Below, piece by piece: positions 22,823 through 36,862 of a stretch of 64,000 nucleotides of DNA. Every line of letters begins with the position of its first letter. Positions within the stretch are counted from its first letter, which is position 1. The position numbers and the translations under genes were made by a program. This DNA is from CAVXFB01 sp963760935 (lineage in GTDB: Bacteria; Planctomycetota; Planctomycetia; Pirellulales; Thermoguttaceae), in the NCBI GenBank assembly GCA_963760935.1, contig CAVXFB010000008.1, positions 434,001 through 498,000 of the forward strand. Reading direction: 5' to 3'. The notes under the pieces were generated by a model. It saw nothing but the letters and a program-made list of their open reading frames with translations. It had not been told where the DNA came from and made no database searches.

Positions 22823-25120
22823 TCAGGCTATAAGCATCGTCTTTGCTAGGTCGCGCCGCGATCTGTCTCTATACCAGTCCCCAGCGCTGCGCAGGTACCA
22901 CTCCAGCCCCAGCAGACCTACCAGGGTGAGGAAGAAGGCCCAGGTATCCCAGAAAGTCTTCTTGGTTTCCTGCTGCACATCGAGATATTTCGTTTCTTCG
23001 GTCAGCCGCTTGATCAACTCGGGCAGTTGTTCGGGTGCGAGCGACTGTCCGCCGGTCATGGCCGCCAGGCTTTCCATCGTGGCCGTATCGGCCGCGGCAT
23101 TGTCCAGTTCGAGATCTTGCTCGAAGATGAGGAACCGCGCTCTCGTGCTGCCTAGCGGCTGATCCTTCTGCGTGGCGGTCACTTCGATGGCGTAGTCACC
23201 GGCGGCTTGCGCGTCGTAGTAGGCGCCAGTCATCTGGTCGTTCTGACGCACCAACGACAGCGGTCGCCGGGCGCCATCGGGGAGAACGATCTCGGCCTTG
23301 AAGGTGGCGTCGGCAATCGGCTCTCCGCTAGGAGAATTGGCTCCGACGGTGAACTCCACGCGCTGCGACGGCGCGAAGCGGCGCTGCGCCATGCGGATCC
23401 AGATGCTCCCCTCCTGCGCCTCATCCTTGCGTGCGAGCCACAACACGATTTGCCGCCAGAACCGCTTGAAGGCCGCTTCGTAGCCATGCATCCACCAGCG
23501 CCAGGTCGAATCGCCAGCAAAGGCCATCACACGCCCCTCACCAAAGCTGCTGGCCACCAGCAGCGGCTTATCGGGTCCAGCATCGGCCAACACGACGGCG
23601 CCGGGCGCCACGTCATGGAACTTATTGGCGCCCTCCAATGGCGGCAATTTGGCCCACAGCGCCGCGTTGGCCTGTCGATCGCCCGCCAGCGTGAGCACGA
23701 AATGCATCAGCCCTAGCTGCGTCGGCTGCATCCGCAGCGGGCCGGGCCAGTGCAAATCGCCGCGCACCGGCTCGTCGGCTTGCTGCCGCTCAAAGCGATC
23801 CATGCCAACAGGTATTACTCGGGCCAACGGAGTTGCGCCATAACCGCCGGGCCCAAAACTTTGAAAACCGCCGAGCATGATCAGGCCTGCGCCACGGCTG
23901 ACGCATTCGGCCAGTGCGGCAAGGTCGTCACGGCGAAAGGCGCTCGAGTCGACGTCGCCGAGAATGTACACGTCATACTTGCCCGGCTTGAACCACTCGG
24001 CAAGGTCGGTGGGTTGGCTCTCCGCACTGCGATCGAGACGCCGGTAGTCGATTTTGATGTCGCGTGACGAACCAAGTGCCCGGCGGATGAACTTTTCTTC
24101 GACCCGCAACGTGCCTTCGACATACAAGACGTTCAGTCCACCCTTGAGGACATGGACGAACGTGCTGAGCCGATTGTTCGTGGTCACGAGTTCGCCCGGC
24201 TGGTCGACGGCTTCCAACGTGAGTTTGTATTCGCCGGGTACCTGGGGAATATAGCTGAGCTTGATCGGCAGAAGCTGTCCATCGGCGGTCGCCTTGACGG
24301 TCTCTTGGGCGACGACGGTCATTTTGCCGGGCGCGGTCTCGAATAGTACGCGGACGGGGATGGAGACATTGACATAGCCGTCGACGCGGACCTGGCCGCT
24401 GATGAGGAGTTCGTTTTTTACAAACACTGTGGGGCTGGCGATCAGATCTTTCACGGCGACGTCTCGAGCCTCGCCCAACCCGCGCGACTGGCCCAGCGGG
24501 AAAGTGTATATTGGATAGCCCAAGTGCTTCAGGCGTGCGGCGGCGGTCTGTGGCGGCAGATCGCGCGGAGCATAGGCCCGCTGCGCACCGTCGCTAAGCA
24601 GCACGACGCCCAGCAGTCGCTTGCCGGCCTCCTGCCGCAGAACGTCTTCCAACGCCGCGCCAATGGCCGTCTGTTGTCCCGTGGGCTGCGCGGGCAACGC
24701 AAGCTGCCCATAGTTGGTCGACAGTTCGTGAAGTTTGGAATCGAAGCCATACGCCTTCAACTCGAAATCTTGCTGGAGGTTGGCCAGCGCCGGCGCAGCG
24801 TCGTCGAGCGCCTCGCGCATTGCCTGCCACCGCGACTTGTCGCCCACGGCATCGGGCACCGTCATGCTGCGCGACTGGTCGGCCAGCACCACCAACGTGG
24901 CGGCCTGCTTCTTAGTGCGGGTGTAGATCACCGTCGGCCTCAGCATGGCCAACACGATCAGGGCGATCACCGCTGCACGCAGAAACACGAGCATCGTTCG
25001 ACGCTTTTGCCCCGCCTTGTCCCGATTCGGTCCAAACCACATAAGTCCCGCCAGCAATAGCGCAACGGCAGCCACCAGCAGGTAGCTATCGAAGATCGGA
25101 TAGAGCGACAGGCGGAACAT
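22823..25120 (-). CDS. Large VWA/glutamine-amidotransferase-like membrane protein, 765 aa
   Basis: Two N-terminal membrane helices (~12-30, 42-60), then a von Willebrand A-like domain with the MIDAS-type 'VVLADQSRSM' (about 78-87) and 'GVVLLSDGAQ'. Ig/CARDB-like beta regions follow, then a class I amidotransferase-like fold ('YDVYILGDVDSSAF', 'GAGLIMLGGFQSFGPGGYG') and a C-terminal membrane helix. It is the last gene of the MoxR/DUF58/BatA-like operon, starting 7 bp after the BatA-like gene. Such sets are thought to act in metal-dependent assembly or envelope stress; the exact role is unknown. Confidence 0.85.
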   Translation of the reverse strand: MFRLSLYPIFDSYLLVAAVALLLAGLMWFGPNRDKAGQKRRTMLVFLRAAVIALIVLAMLRPTVIYTRTKKQAATLVVLADQSRSMTVPDAVGDKSRWQAMREALDDAAPALANLQQDFELKAYGFDSKLHELSTNYGQLALPAQPTGQQTAIGAALEDVLRQEAGKRLLGVVLLSDGAQRAYAPRDLPPQTAAARLKHLGYPIYTFPLGQSRGLGEARDVAVKDLIASPTVFVKNELLISGQVRVDGYVNVSIPVRVLFETAPGKMTVVAQETVKATADGQLLPIKLSYIPQVPGEYKLTLEAVDQPGELVTTNNRLSTFVHVLKGGLNVLYVEGTLRVEEKFIRRALGSSRDIKIDYRRLDRSAESQPTDLAEWFKPGKYDVYILGDVDSSAFRRDDLAALAECVSRGAGLIMLGGFQSFGPGGYGATPLARVIPVGMDRFERQQADEPVRGDLHWPGPLRMQPTQLGLMHFVLTLAGDRQANAALWAKLPPLEGANKFHDVAPGAVVLADAGPDKPLLVASSFGEGRVMAFAGDSTWRWWMHGYEAAFKRFWRQIVLWLARKDEAQEGSIWIRMAQRRFAPSQRVEFTVGANSPSGEPIADATFKAEIVLPDGARRPLSLVRQNDQMTGAYYDAQAAGDYAIEVTATQKDQPLGSTRARFLIFEQDLELDNAAADTATMESLAAMTGGQSLAPEQLPELIKRLTEETKYLDVQQETKKTFWDTWAFFLTLVGLLGLEWYLRSAGDWYRDRSRRDLAKTMLIA

Positions 25121-25127
25121 GGATGAC

Positions 25128-27271
25128 TCACTGCTCTCGATAAAATCGGTTCGCCACCAACATCTCCAACCCCAACACCATGGCGACGAGCAGCATCAGC
25201 GGGGGAAACAGCTCGCGGCCCACGCGACTCATGCTGATGTCGCGATCGACCTGGTCGCGTGTGCGGGCCAGACGGAACTTCACTGGGCCGAAGACGCCGG
25301 CGAGTTGCTCATGGGTCAGTCGGTCGAGTTGCGTCTGCTCGGGGGCGTAGTTTACGCTAAAACCGAGCGTGGTCCCGTCGGTACCGCCGGCCTGCACTCG
25401 GTAGTTGCCCACCTCGTCGGTCGGCGGAATTGGCAGGTCGCTACGATTCAGGTCGGAGGGAATCGGCAGAGTGAGCCCTCCTGGCGTAAACAGCATGTAC
25501 GCGCGCCGCTCCGCGGCTGAATCGACTTGTAGCACGACGGTCTGCCCGGCCAAGTAGTTCAACTGTTGTTCGGTGCTGCCGACCATGTACGCCATCATCT
25601 GATTGGCCAGAATGACGAAAGGCCATGGGTCCAATGCGGGCACGGGCAACAGATTCCACGGATTATCGTTCGGTCGGTCGGTAATCGGCGTGGTCATCGT
25701 CAAGGCACGGCCGCGGCCGACGGACCGCTCCAAAATTGCCGGCTGGCCATCGCTATAGCTGAGCACGACGCTCGCGCCGGCAGGCCGCTCGCCGAGTTGC
25801 CAATAGCGAAACACGGGAAAGTATTCCCACGGTATGGCGCCTTCGCTGCCACGGAAGGCCGAGAGGATCGGATGTTGGTAGTCGCGGGCGCGAGGTGCAG
25901 GTCGCCATCGGGCCGCCGTGCCTGTCGAAGCAGCTTGCCTGGCAAAAGCTTCTGCGCTTCCGCGTCGTTGAACGACTCGACCGACGGTGCGGCGTTGCGG
26001 CCCAGAAATATCGCCACGCCACGCCCCTCGGCGGCGAAGTCGGCCAGTTTCTTCCATGTGGCCGGCTCCAACTGTGACGGATCGAGAAGGCACACGGCCG
26101 AGTAGTCGGCCAGCGAGCGCTTAGCCAACTCGCCAATATCGCAGACGTCACAATCGAACCTCGCCTGCCCCAGTTTGCGCCACAATGTCGGAGCCAGCGC
26201 CTCGGTAAGAAAACGGGCGTAGCTGTGCGGGGTGTTCGTCGTGACGATCAACAGGCGCCAAGCCGGACGCACGGCAACCGTGAAATAGCGCGTATCATCG
26301 GCAGCCAAGCCGTCCTGGCCAACGATGCGTACAAAGCCTTGGTGAGTGCCCGGTCCTAGATCGGAAAGTTGAAACTCGATCGGCCGCATTTCGCCGGGAA
26401 CGGCCTCGCCAGTTTGCTGACCGCTCTTTTGCAGTTTGCGATCGGCATCGAGCAGATTGAGTTCCACGATCTTCGGCGCGGCGGGCCCGATGCACGACAG
26501 CGGCACGCTCAGTGTCAACTTGCTACGGCTCGACAGCACTTCGCCGGAGAGTTGGACTTGTCCCAAGCCATAGTCGGTCGGGTTAGCAATGCCCACGTCG
26601 AGCACGTAGACCCCCAGCCCGCCCACCTCGGCCAAGCTCTGTTGCAGGGCCGCCTGTTGCTCCTCCGGCCACGCGCCGCGCGAGAGGTCGGTGAAGATAT
26701 ACAGTTCCTTGCGTTCCAATTTGCTTTGTCGCAGCAGCTTGACGGCTGCGTCGATGGCAACGGGCAATGGCTGTGAGTTGGGCACGGTTTCGAGCCGCGT
26801 GATTCGCTCTTTCGCCGCACCCCGATCAGCGGCAAAGGCGGCCGTCGCGCCGAGCCGCGTGTCGACCACCGCGATTTCACTCTGCTCGGGCAGTTGCGCC
26901 AACAGCCATTGGCCCAGCTCGCGAGCGTCTTCCAGACGCGTATGGTTTTCATGGCGATATTCCATGCGCGGGGCGGCATCGAACACCAAGGCCGCCGCCA
27001 CCGGAGCCTCTTGGCTGCCAACGGCGCTGGCCAGTTTCACGCTTGGCCGGGCCAGGGCGAATGCCAGCAGGGCGATTGCCCCTGCCCGCAACAACAGCAG
27101 CAGCAGATGCCGCAACCGCAATCGCCGCCGGTTCATGTCGAGCCGCTTCTGTATGAACCGCAGCGCAGGAAACTCCAGCAGCTTCGGCCGCCGCCGCATG
27201 ATCAAATGCAGCACGATCGGCAGCGCTACTCGCGCGGTCCCGGCCAAAAGTGAGAGGTTTATAAAGGTCAT
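25128..27271 (-). pseudogene. BatA-like membrane protein with a frameshift (about 714 aa)
   Basis: It starts MTFINLSLLAGTARVALPIV, the aerotolerance-regulator N-terminal (BatA) module with 'LRHLLLLLLRAGAIALLAFA' as second membrane helix. A VWA-like region (65-240) and an amidotransferase-like region follow. Near 25880-25895 the frame shifts by one base: 'DLHLAP' is followed by family-like 'RDYQHPILSAFRG' only in the next frame, which continues to 25128 and ends in a membrane helix ('LMLLVAMVLGLEMLVANRFY'). One missing base in a GC-rich run explains it; a sequencing error is likely. It lies 7 bp upstream of the VWA gene. Confidence 0.85.
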
Positions 27272-27283
27272 GGACGAGGAATC

Positions 27284-27488
27284 ACCACGGAGGCACGGAG
27301 GACATGGAGATGAACAGGCATTTTCCCAAGACCCAGAAAAAATCTGACATGATTTTTGGGACGTACAGGATTTGAGTATTTGCTCTTCAGAAAATAATCA
27401 GTGAAAAAGCTTCAACCATCGGATTGTCTAATCTTGTCAATCCTGTGAATCCTGTCCAATTTCTCCGTGTCCTCCTTGTCTCCGTGGT
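27284..27488. repeat. Imperfect inverted repeat between DUF58 and BatA-like genes
   Basis: Arms 27284-27309 (ACCACGGAGGCACGGAGGAC...) and 27463-27488 (...GTCTCCGTGGT) are near complements. The spacer has repeated ATCCTGTGAATCCTGTCC-type text. This form of intergenic repeat is common in planctomycetes and may be a non-coding repeat family. Confidence 0.65.
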
Positions 27489-27508
27489 GTATTGCTGTTT
27501 TGTCTTTT

Positions 27509-28405
27509 TTATCCGCGTTCGCTTCTCCGCATCAGGTACTGTCCCAAGGCGCGGTCGAATTGCATACTTGTATCCAGCGGCACATAATCGATGCCTGCCT
27601 GGGCGCATTCACGACGATACGTAGACCGAAAAGTGTCTAACTCGCCGAGATAGGCCGCGCGGAAGCCGTCGGCATCGAGCGCCAGACGCTGGGCGTTTTC
27701 GGGATCCTCCAATTCCACCATGCCGCCGAAGGGAAAGGAGACCTCCGCCTCGTCAAGCACGTGGAAGAGGATTACATCATGGCCTCCGTGCCGCAGGCGA
27801 TAGAGCGACTCCATCACTGGCCCCGGGTCGGCCAAGAGATCGGAGAAGATCATCACCAGGCTGGCGTGCCGCAACATGGCCGCCACCTGGATTAGGCTCT
27901 GGGCGACATCGGTCTCGCCGGCCGGCTTCAAATTGGCCAACAGCGAGAGCACGTCGCCCAAATGGCTTCGCCGGCACTTCGGCCGGAGGCTATGACGAAT
28001 CTTCTGGTCGAACGTCAGCAACCCAACCGGGTCTTGCTGGTGGATCATCAAGTAACACAGCGCGGCGGCCAGACAAATCGAGTAGTCAAACTTCGTCAGT
28101 TCCTGCCGGTACGTATAGCCCATCGACCGACTCAGATCCATAACAAGGTAGCCGGTGATGTTCGTCTCGGCCTCGAACTTCTTGACGTAATACTTGTCGG
28201 TCTTGGCATAGACCAACCAGTCGATGTCCTTCGGGTCGTCGCCGGGCGTGTACTTGCGATGCTCGCTAAACTCGACCGAGAAGCCATGAAAGGGGCTGGC
28301 ATGCAAGCCGTGCAAGAATCCTCTGACAATGAACTGTGCGCGCAGATCGAGCCGCTTGATCTGACGGATCACTTCCGGCTTCAGATAGCGTTCGATAGTG
28401 GACAT
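27509..28405 (-). CDS. DUF58 protein (VWA-like)
   Basis: A 298-aa soluble protein. The DUF58 signature 'YTPGDDPKDIDWLVYAKTDK' is at about 53-72, 'LVMDLSRSMGY' is a MIDAS-like motif, and 'ASLVMIFSDLLADP' follows. These proteins work beside MoxR AAA+ ATPases, presumably as the substrate-binding partner. The gene continues the minus-strand operon but is separated from MoxR by small genes. GTG or ATG starts were considered; ATG 28405 fits the family N-terminus. Confidence 0.92.
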   Translation of the reverse strand: MSTIERYLKPEVIRQIKRLDLRAQFIVRGFLHGLHASPFHGFSVEFSEHRKYTPGDDPKDIDWLVYAKTDKYYVKKFEAETNITGYLVMDLSRSMGYTYRQELTKFDYSICLAAALCYLMIHQQDPVGLLTFDQKIRHSLRPKCRRSHLGDVLSLLANLKPAGETDVAQSLIQVAAMLRHASLVMIFSDLLADPGPVMESLYRLRHGGHDVILFHVLDEAEVSFPFGGMVELEDPENAQRLALDADGFRAAYLGELDTFRSTYRRECAQAGIDYVPLDTSMQFDRALGQYLMRRSERG

Positions 28406-28415
28406 GACACGTGGG

Positions 28416-28796
28416 CTAGGGTGCCTCGCGCCAAATCAGGCGGGGCCCGTCGAGCAGTAATGACGCATGGTTGAGGACGTCTCGGCCCAGAATTCCGCAA
28501 GGGTCATCAATGACCAGGTAAGCCCCCCGATAGACTCGCCCCAGGAAGACAAGGTCACATTGCACCGACTCGGCGACACTCTTGCTCCCATCAAAACCCA
28601 TCAGTTCATAGTCGTGCTGCTGGGCGGCCTCCAGTTCTAACTGGCTGACAGCGGTCGCTGGAAGCAAGGTCACATCCGCGCCGGAGTCGATCAGCATCAC
28701 GACGTCACTGAGATATTTCTGACCACCTTGAGCGCGAAGCATTACCCTTGCCACTGGCGCCGGCGGATGGAAACCGTCAGCGTCATAGGTCGGCAT
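28416..28796 (-). CDS. Retropepsin-like aspartic protease domain protein
   Basis: A 126-aa protein. 'VVMLIDSGADVTLLPATAV' has the catalytic D-S-G, and 'GILGRDVLNHASLLLDG' supplies the second family motif. As in other bacterial retropepsins, activity would require a dimer. Start 28796 (MPTYDADGF) overlaps the upstream small gene by 14 bp, suggesting translational coupling. It interrupts the MoxR-DUF58 operon. Confidence 0.75.
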   Translation of the reverse strand: MPTYDADGFHPPAPVARVMLRAQGGQKYLSDVVMLIDSGADVTLLPATAVSQLELEAAQQHDYELMGFDGSKSVAESVQCDLVFLGRVYRGAYLVIDDPCGILGRDVLNHASLLLDGPRLIWREAP

Positions 28797-29013
28797 CAGT
28801 GCGCTCCTCAAGTTCAAGCACCTGCTTGGCAAAATCGCTCGCGTGCTCGGGATGTGCGAGTCGCGGGCTGTAGATGTGGGCTACACGCCGACCTTCGGCC
28901 TCGGAACTCCCGGGCACGACCACATAGACTTTGGTCTTCTCCGGGAGGAGCACCTCCGCGGGCAGGTGGACGCAGCCGTTTTCCACGACACCTTCGTAAG
29001 TAATGACTTTCAT
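28783..29013 (-). CDS. AF2212-like antitoxin-type small protein, 76 aa
   Basis: 'VITYEGVVENGCVHLPAEVL', then 'KTKVYVVVPG', matches the short beta-rich N-terminal unit of AF2212-like (DUF104) antitoxins; the tail is helical and acidic. In such pairs the partner is usually a PIN toxin, but here the following gene is a retropepsin-like protein. The assignment is by pattern and not certain. Confidence 0.55.
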   Translation of the reverse strand: MKVITYEGVVENGCVHLPAEVLLPEKTKVYVVVPGSSEAEGRRVAHIYSPRLAHPEHASDFAKQVLELEERTDADL

Positions 29014-29198
29014 TCTTCGTCCTCGCTCTTCGTACGCATGATACCATTTTCAGGAACTGCCTGAATTAGATCGTTCACATCATACCTGCGATCTTGATGT
29101 CGCACGAACTTGGTAGGGCGATCCAGTTTAAGACCTCGTAATTGGAGAAGCTCGACGACTCCGAGCGGCTTCATTGAGCGTTTTGTGGCCACTATCAA
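29010..29198 (-). CDS. Short protein resembling the N-terminus of a GIY-YIG-type protein, 62 aa
   Basis: 'VVELLQLRGLKLDRPTKFVR' followed by 'HQDRRYDVNDLI' resembles the opening helix and RHxDxRY strand of GIY-YIG family proteins. It stops before any nuclease motif, so it is truncated or a small independent protein. It overlaps the start of the next gene by 4 bp. Translation start is uncertain. Confidence 0.4.
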   Translation of the reverse strand: MIVATKRSMKPLGVVELLQLRGLKLDRPTKFVRHQDRRYDVNDLIQAVPENGIMRTKSEDEE

Positions 29199-29251
29199 TC
29201 CCTCTGCTTCATAATCGAATCTGATCCCTAATCCCCCGTTCCCCGCCCCCG

Positions 29252-30274
29252 CTATTTTTCGTATTTCGCGATCACCGGCGGCGGCGTTTCGCGGATCAGG
29301 CGTTGGATGATGTCTTCGTTGCTCATGCCCTCCGCTTGGGCTTGAAAGTTCGTGCTGATGCGGTGCCGTAGTACGGGGATCGCGATCTTCTGCACGTCTT
29401 CAATCGCCACCGAGAAGCGGGCGTCCATGGCGGCCAGGGCTTTGCCGCCTTGAATAAGGAACTGGCCGGCACGCGGTCCGGCGCCCCAATCGACCAGTTC
29501 TTGTATGAACGACGGCGCCGACGGATCTTTCGGGCGTGTGGCGCGCACCAGGCGCGATACGTATTGTATCACGTATTCGCTGACGGCCACCTTGTTGACC
29601 AGCGCCTGCAAGTTGAGTATCGCCTTGCCGGAAAGGACCTTGCGGACATCCGGCCGGTCGCCGCGCGTGGTGCTTGCGAGAATGCGCTCCTCTTCGTCGG
29701 ACGACGGATAATCGACCTTGATGTTGAACATGAAGCGATCCAACTGGGCCTCGGGCAACGGATAGGTGCCTTCTTGCTCGATCGGGTTCTGCGTGGCGAT
29801 GGTGAAGAACGGATCCGGCAGCGGATAGGTTTGCTGGCCGACGGTCACTTCGCGCTCCTGCATGGCCTGCAACAGGGCCGCCTGGGTCTTCGGCGGCGTG
29901 CGGTTGATTTCATCGGCCAGAAGGATATTGGTAAACACAGGCCCTTCGACAAACCGAAAATCGCGCCGGCCCCGCTCGTCCTCTTCCAGGACGTTCGTGC
30001 CGGTAATGTCGGAAGGCATCAGGTCGGGCGTGAATTGAATGCGTTTGAACTGAATATCGAGAATGCGGGCCAGCGTGCTGACCATCAACGTCTTGGCCAA
30101 GCCGGGCACGCCGACCAGCAGACAATGGCCTCGGGTGAAAATGGCGGCGAACATCTGCTCGATAACGTCGCTCTGGCCAACGATGATCTTTTGCAGTTCT
30201 TCCTGCATCAGCCGCCGGTGCTGACTAAACTCTTGCAGAACGTCGCCAAGGTTTCGCGGTTTCACAGTGGCCAT
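29252..30274 (-). CDS. MoxR-family AAA+ ATPase
   Basis: A 340-aa ATPase. Walker A GVPGLAKT is at about 54-61, Walker B 'ILLADEINRTPPKTQAALLQ' follows, with sensor 'ATQNPIEQEGTYPLPEAQLD' and the C-terminal lid 'ILRHRISTNFQAQ'. MoxR proteins are chaperone-like ATPases working with VWA/DUF58 proteins. It is the promoter-proximal gene of the cluster, divergent from the DUF4159 gene. Confidence 0.93.
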   Translation of the reverse strand: MATVKPRNLGDVLQEFSQHRRLMQEELQKIIVGQSDVIEQMFAAIFTRGHCLLVGVPGLAKTLMVSTLARILDIQFKRIQFTPDLMPSDITGTNVLEEDERGRRDFRFVEGPVFTNILLADEINRTPPKTQAALLQAMQEREVTVGQQTYPLPDPFFTIATQNPIEQEGTYPLPEAQLDRFMFNIKVDYPSSDEEERILASTTRGDRPDVRKVLSGKAILNLQALVNKVAVSEYVIQYVSRLVRATRPKDPSAPSFIQELVDWGAGPRAGQFLIQGGKALAAMDARFSVAIEDVQKIAIPVLRHRISTNFQAQAEGMSNEDIIQRLIRETPPPVIAKYEK

Positions 30275-30282
30275 GGAGATTG

Positions 30283-30350
30283 GGATTGGGGATTAGGGGT
30301 TAGGGACGTGGATCGGGAACTTACTAATCCCCAATCCCTAGTCCCTCCAT
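30283..30350. repeat. Imperfect inverted repeat between MoxR and DUF4159 genes
   Basis: GGGATTAGGGGTTAGGGAC faces ACTAATCCCCAATCCCTAGT, a near-complementary pair. It lies in the divergent promoter region of the two genes. It may be a dispersed repeat of the genome. Confidence 0.6.
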
Positions 30351-30492
30351 GATGGTATCATTATAGGAACGGTCGGGCAAAAGCCGCCGGCAGCAGCGCT
30401 GCGCGACCCGTTGCCGTCCTAACTAGCTAATTCTAAGATACTTGTGCCGCTGCTACCCTAATTCGTCGAGTCCGGGTGGGAGAAAAACGCCC

Positions 30493-32875
30493 ATGAAACA
30501 CCGTCTCACGGTCGTCGCCCTGGCGATGGGGTTAATTGGGTCGGTTGTAGGGCCTGCGCAGGCCGATGTGACGGCCGAGCAGGTCCGCAAGGCCATCGAC
30601 CGGGGGACCGCTTATTTATGGGGCCAACAGCTCGACGACGGCGGCTGGTCCGACGACATGCGGCTCGGACAGCCGGGCGGCATCAGTGCGCTATGCACTT
30701 TGGCGCTGTTGGATGCGGGCGTGGAACCGACCGATGAGAAGATGCAGAAGGCCCTGAACAATCTCCGCAAGATCAGGCCCGAGAGAACGTACGTTGTATC
30801 GCTGCAAACGATGGCCTTTGCTCGGGCCGAGCCGGAACGAGATCGCGAGTTGATCCTCCGCAACGTGAAGTGGCTTGAACGCACGCAAATCGCGGAGGGA
30901 ATGTATAAAGGGGCCTGGTCGTATCCCGGCATCGGCGATGGCGACAATTCCAACTCGCAGTTCGCACTCTTGGCCCTGCACGAGGCCGAACGCGTCGGAG
31001 TCGCCGCCAGCGACCGCACCTGGCTCTTGGCCAAGAAGTATTGGGAAGATTGTCAAAACATCGACGGCTCGTGGAATTACAGCAGACTGCTGCCGGGCGG
31101 CACGGGAAGCATGACCTGCGCCGGCATCACTTCGATGGTGATCGCCAACGATCGCATCCACGCCAGCGACGCCCGAGTGACCGGCGACCGTATTGAATGC
31201 TGCCTTCCCCACGGACCGAGCGACACGGATCGGGTTGAACGGGGCATCCAGTGGCTCGGGCAGCACTATTCGGTGTCGCACAATCCGGGCAGCGCCGCAT
31301 CGACGTGGTTTCTTTACTACTTGTATGGCCTCGAACGCGCGGGCCGGCTGACCGCCCGGCGCTTCATACCCCTTATTCCGCGACAGGGCCAACCGGATCG
31401 GGCCGATTGGTATCGCGAGGGGGCCGATAGACTGGTGCGAAGCCAAGAGAGCCTATCGGGGTTTTGGACGGGCACGGGCGTGGGCGAGAGCAATCCGGTG
31501 ATCGGCACGAGCCTCGCTCTGCTGTTCCTTTCCAAGGGACGCTGGCCGGTGCTCATCGGCAAGCTGCAATATGGCGTCGGCGACGATTGGAACCAGCATC
31601 GCAGCGACGTGGGGAATCTGACGCGCTACGTGGAATCCCGCTGGAAACGCGACTTGACTTGGCAGGTGGTCGATCTTCGGCTGGCCAGCGTCGAAGACTT
31701 GTTGCAGACGCCCGTCTTGTACTTTTGCGGCAGCCGAAGTCCGCTGCCCGACGACCCAATCGAGCGGCGGGAAGTTGCGCAGAAACTTCGCGACTATCTG
31801 GATCGCGGCGGGTTTCTGTTTGCCGAGGCCAATTGCGGCAGTTTGCGATTCGACGCCGGCTTCCGCGATTTGATGCGCATCGTGCTTCCCGAGCCCGAGT
31901 ACAGATTGCGGTTGCTCGAAGCCGAGCATCCCATCTGGTATGCCGAGGAGAAGGTCGATCCGCAGCAGTTGCGGCCGATGTGGGGCATCGAGTTCGGTTG
32001 CCGCACGAGCGTGGTGTATGCCCCGCCGGAGCCCGACCGGCCGTCGCTTTCCTGTCTTTGGGAATTGTCGCGGGCCGGACGCGGCACGAAGTATAGCGCC
32101 GCGGTACAGGCGCAGGTCGACGCCGGTCTATCGCTAGGCATCAACGTGCTGGCCTATGCCACGAATCGGGAGTTGAAGACGAAGGAGGATTTTTTCCGCC
32201 CACTCACCGCGCGACGGCCCGGCGACCAAGTGGAGCGCGGCCGGCTGTACGTTGCCAAGTTGCGCCACCCCGGCGGATGCAACGCGGCGCCGAGGGCCTT
32301 GGCCAATCTGATGGACGCGGCCAGTCGAGAGCTAAAAATCCGCACGCATGTCCGCGAGGAACTGCTCGATATTACGGATGAAGCGCTCTTTGATTATCAT
32401 CTGGTTTTCATGCACGGTCGGACAGCCTTCCGCCTGACCGACGTCGAGCGGCAGCGGCTGAAGCAATATATCGAGCGTGGCGGGATGCTGTTTGCCGATT
32501 CGATTTGCGCCAGCCCGGCCTTCACTCAATCGTTCCGCCGCGAGATGGGGGCGATTTTTACTAGTCACAAACTGGAGCGGATTCCGCCGAGCGACCCTCT
32601 GTTCAGCACGACCTATGGCGGCTTCGACCTGCGGCTGGTTTCACGCCGCGACCCCGAGAATGCGCCGCGTGGCGGACCGCTAGAAGCGGCGATTCACAAG
32701 GTTCCGCCGGACTTTGAGGGCATCAAGTTCGGCGATCGTTGGGGTGTGATCTTTTCGCAGTACGATTTAAGCTGCGCCCCTGGAAAAGCGCGATTCGCTG
32801 GAATGTCGGGGCTATACCCGCGAAGACGCCGCACGGCTGGGGCTCAACGTCGTGCTGTATTCGCTGCAGCAGTGA
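30493..32875 (+). pseudogene. DUF4159 protein with terpenoid-cyclase-like N-terminus, frameshifted
   Basis: Signal peptide MKHRLTVVALAMGLIGSVVG..AQA. Repeats of the prenyltransferase/squalene-cyclase toroid follow ('AYLWGQQLDDGGWSDDM', 'TAYL'-like units, 'SWNYSRLLPGG'), then two DUF4159 regions ('PVLYFCGSR', 'DRGGFLFAEANCG'; 'FDYHLVFMHGR', 'ERGGMLFADSICA'). At 32777-32780 one extra C changes frame. Without it the protein ends 'CRGYTREDAARLGLNVVLYS' at 32875, the usual DUF4159 end. As deposited, translation runs to 32940. It is divergent from and functionally linked to the MoxR operon. Confidence 0.85.
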
Positions 32876-32997
32876 GAGCGGCGATCCTCACCCGACGGAA
32901 GGGGCAATCGTTTCTTGACCCGACCTGGCAATGTGGATAGATTGCCATAGTGGGACGGATTGCGCCTGCCTTGGCATTCTATTTCGGAAATGGATAA

Positions 32998-33048
32998 GTG
33001 GGGCAGACATGCTTGTCTGCCAAGGGCGGGCAGGAATGCCTGCCCCAC
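32998..33048. repeat. Palindromic intergenic repeat
   Basis: GTGGGGCAGACATGCTTGTC opens and GGAATGCCTGCCCCAC closes a 51-bp near-palindrome with internal GTCTGCC/GGGCAG stems. It lies between DUF4159 and secA and could also terminate transcription of the former. Confidence 0.7.
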
Positions 33049-33151
33049 CGGTCCATAAAGTCCGTCGAGATGAACCAATAGGTCGGCGACGCCCTCCCGC
33101 GGCTATTTGTTGCCGGTTGCCCGTGGGCACATTGCCTTTGCTTGAAAGAAC

Positions 33152-36856
<3,705 letters not shown>

Positions 36857-36862
36857 AAAGAC

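Noticed and set aside
24524..25060. Plus-strand frames opposite the VWA/BatA-like genes
   Set aside because: GC-rich antisense shadows; gene order and domain content are on the minus strand.
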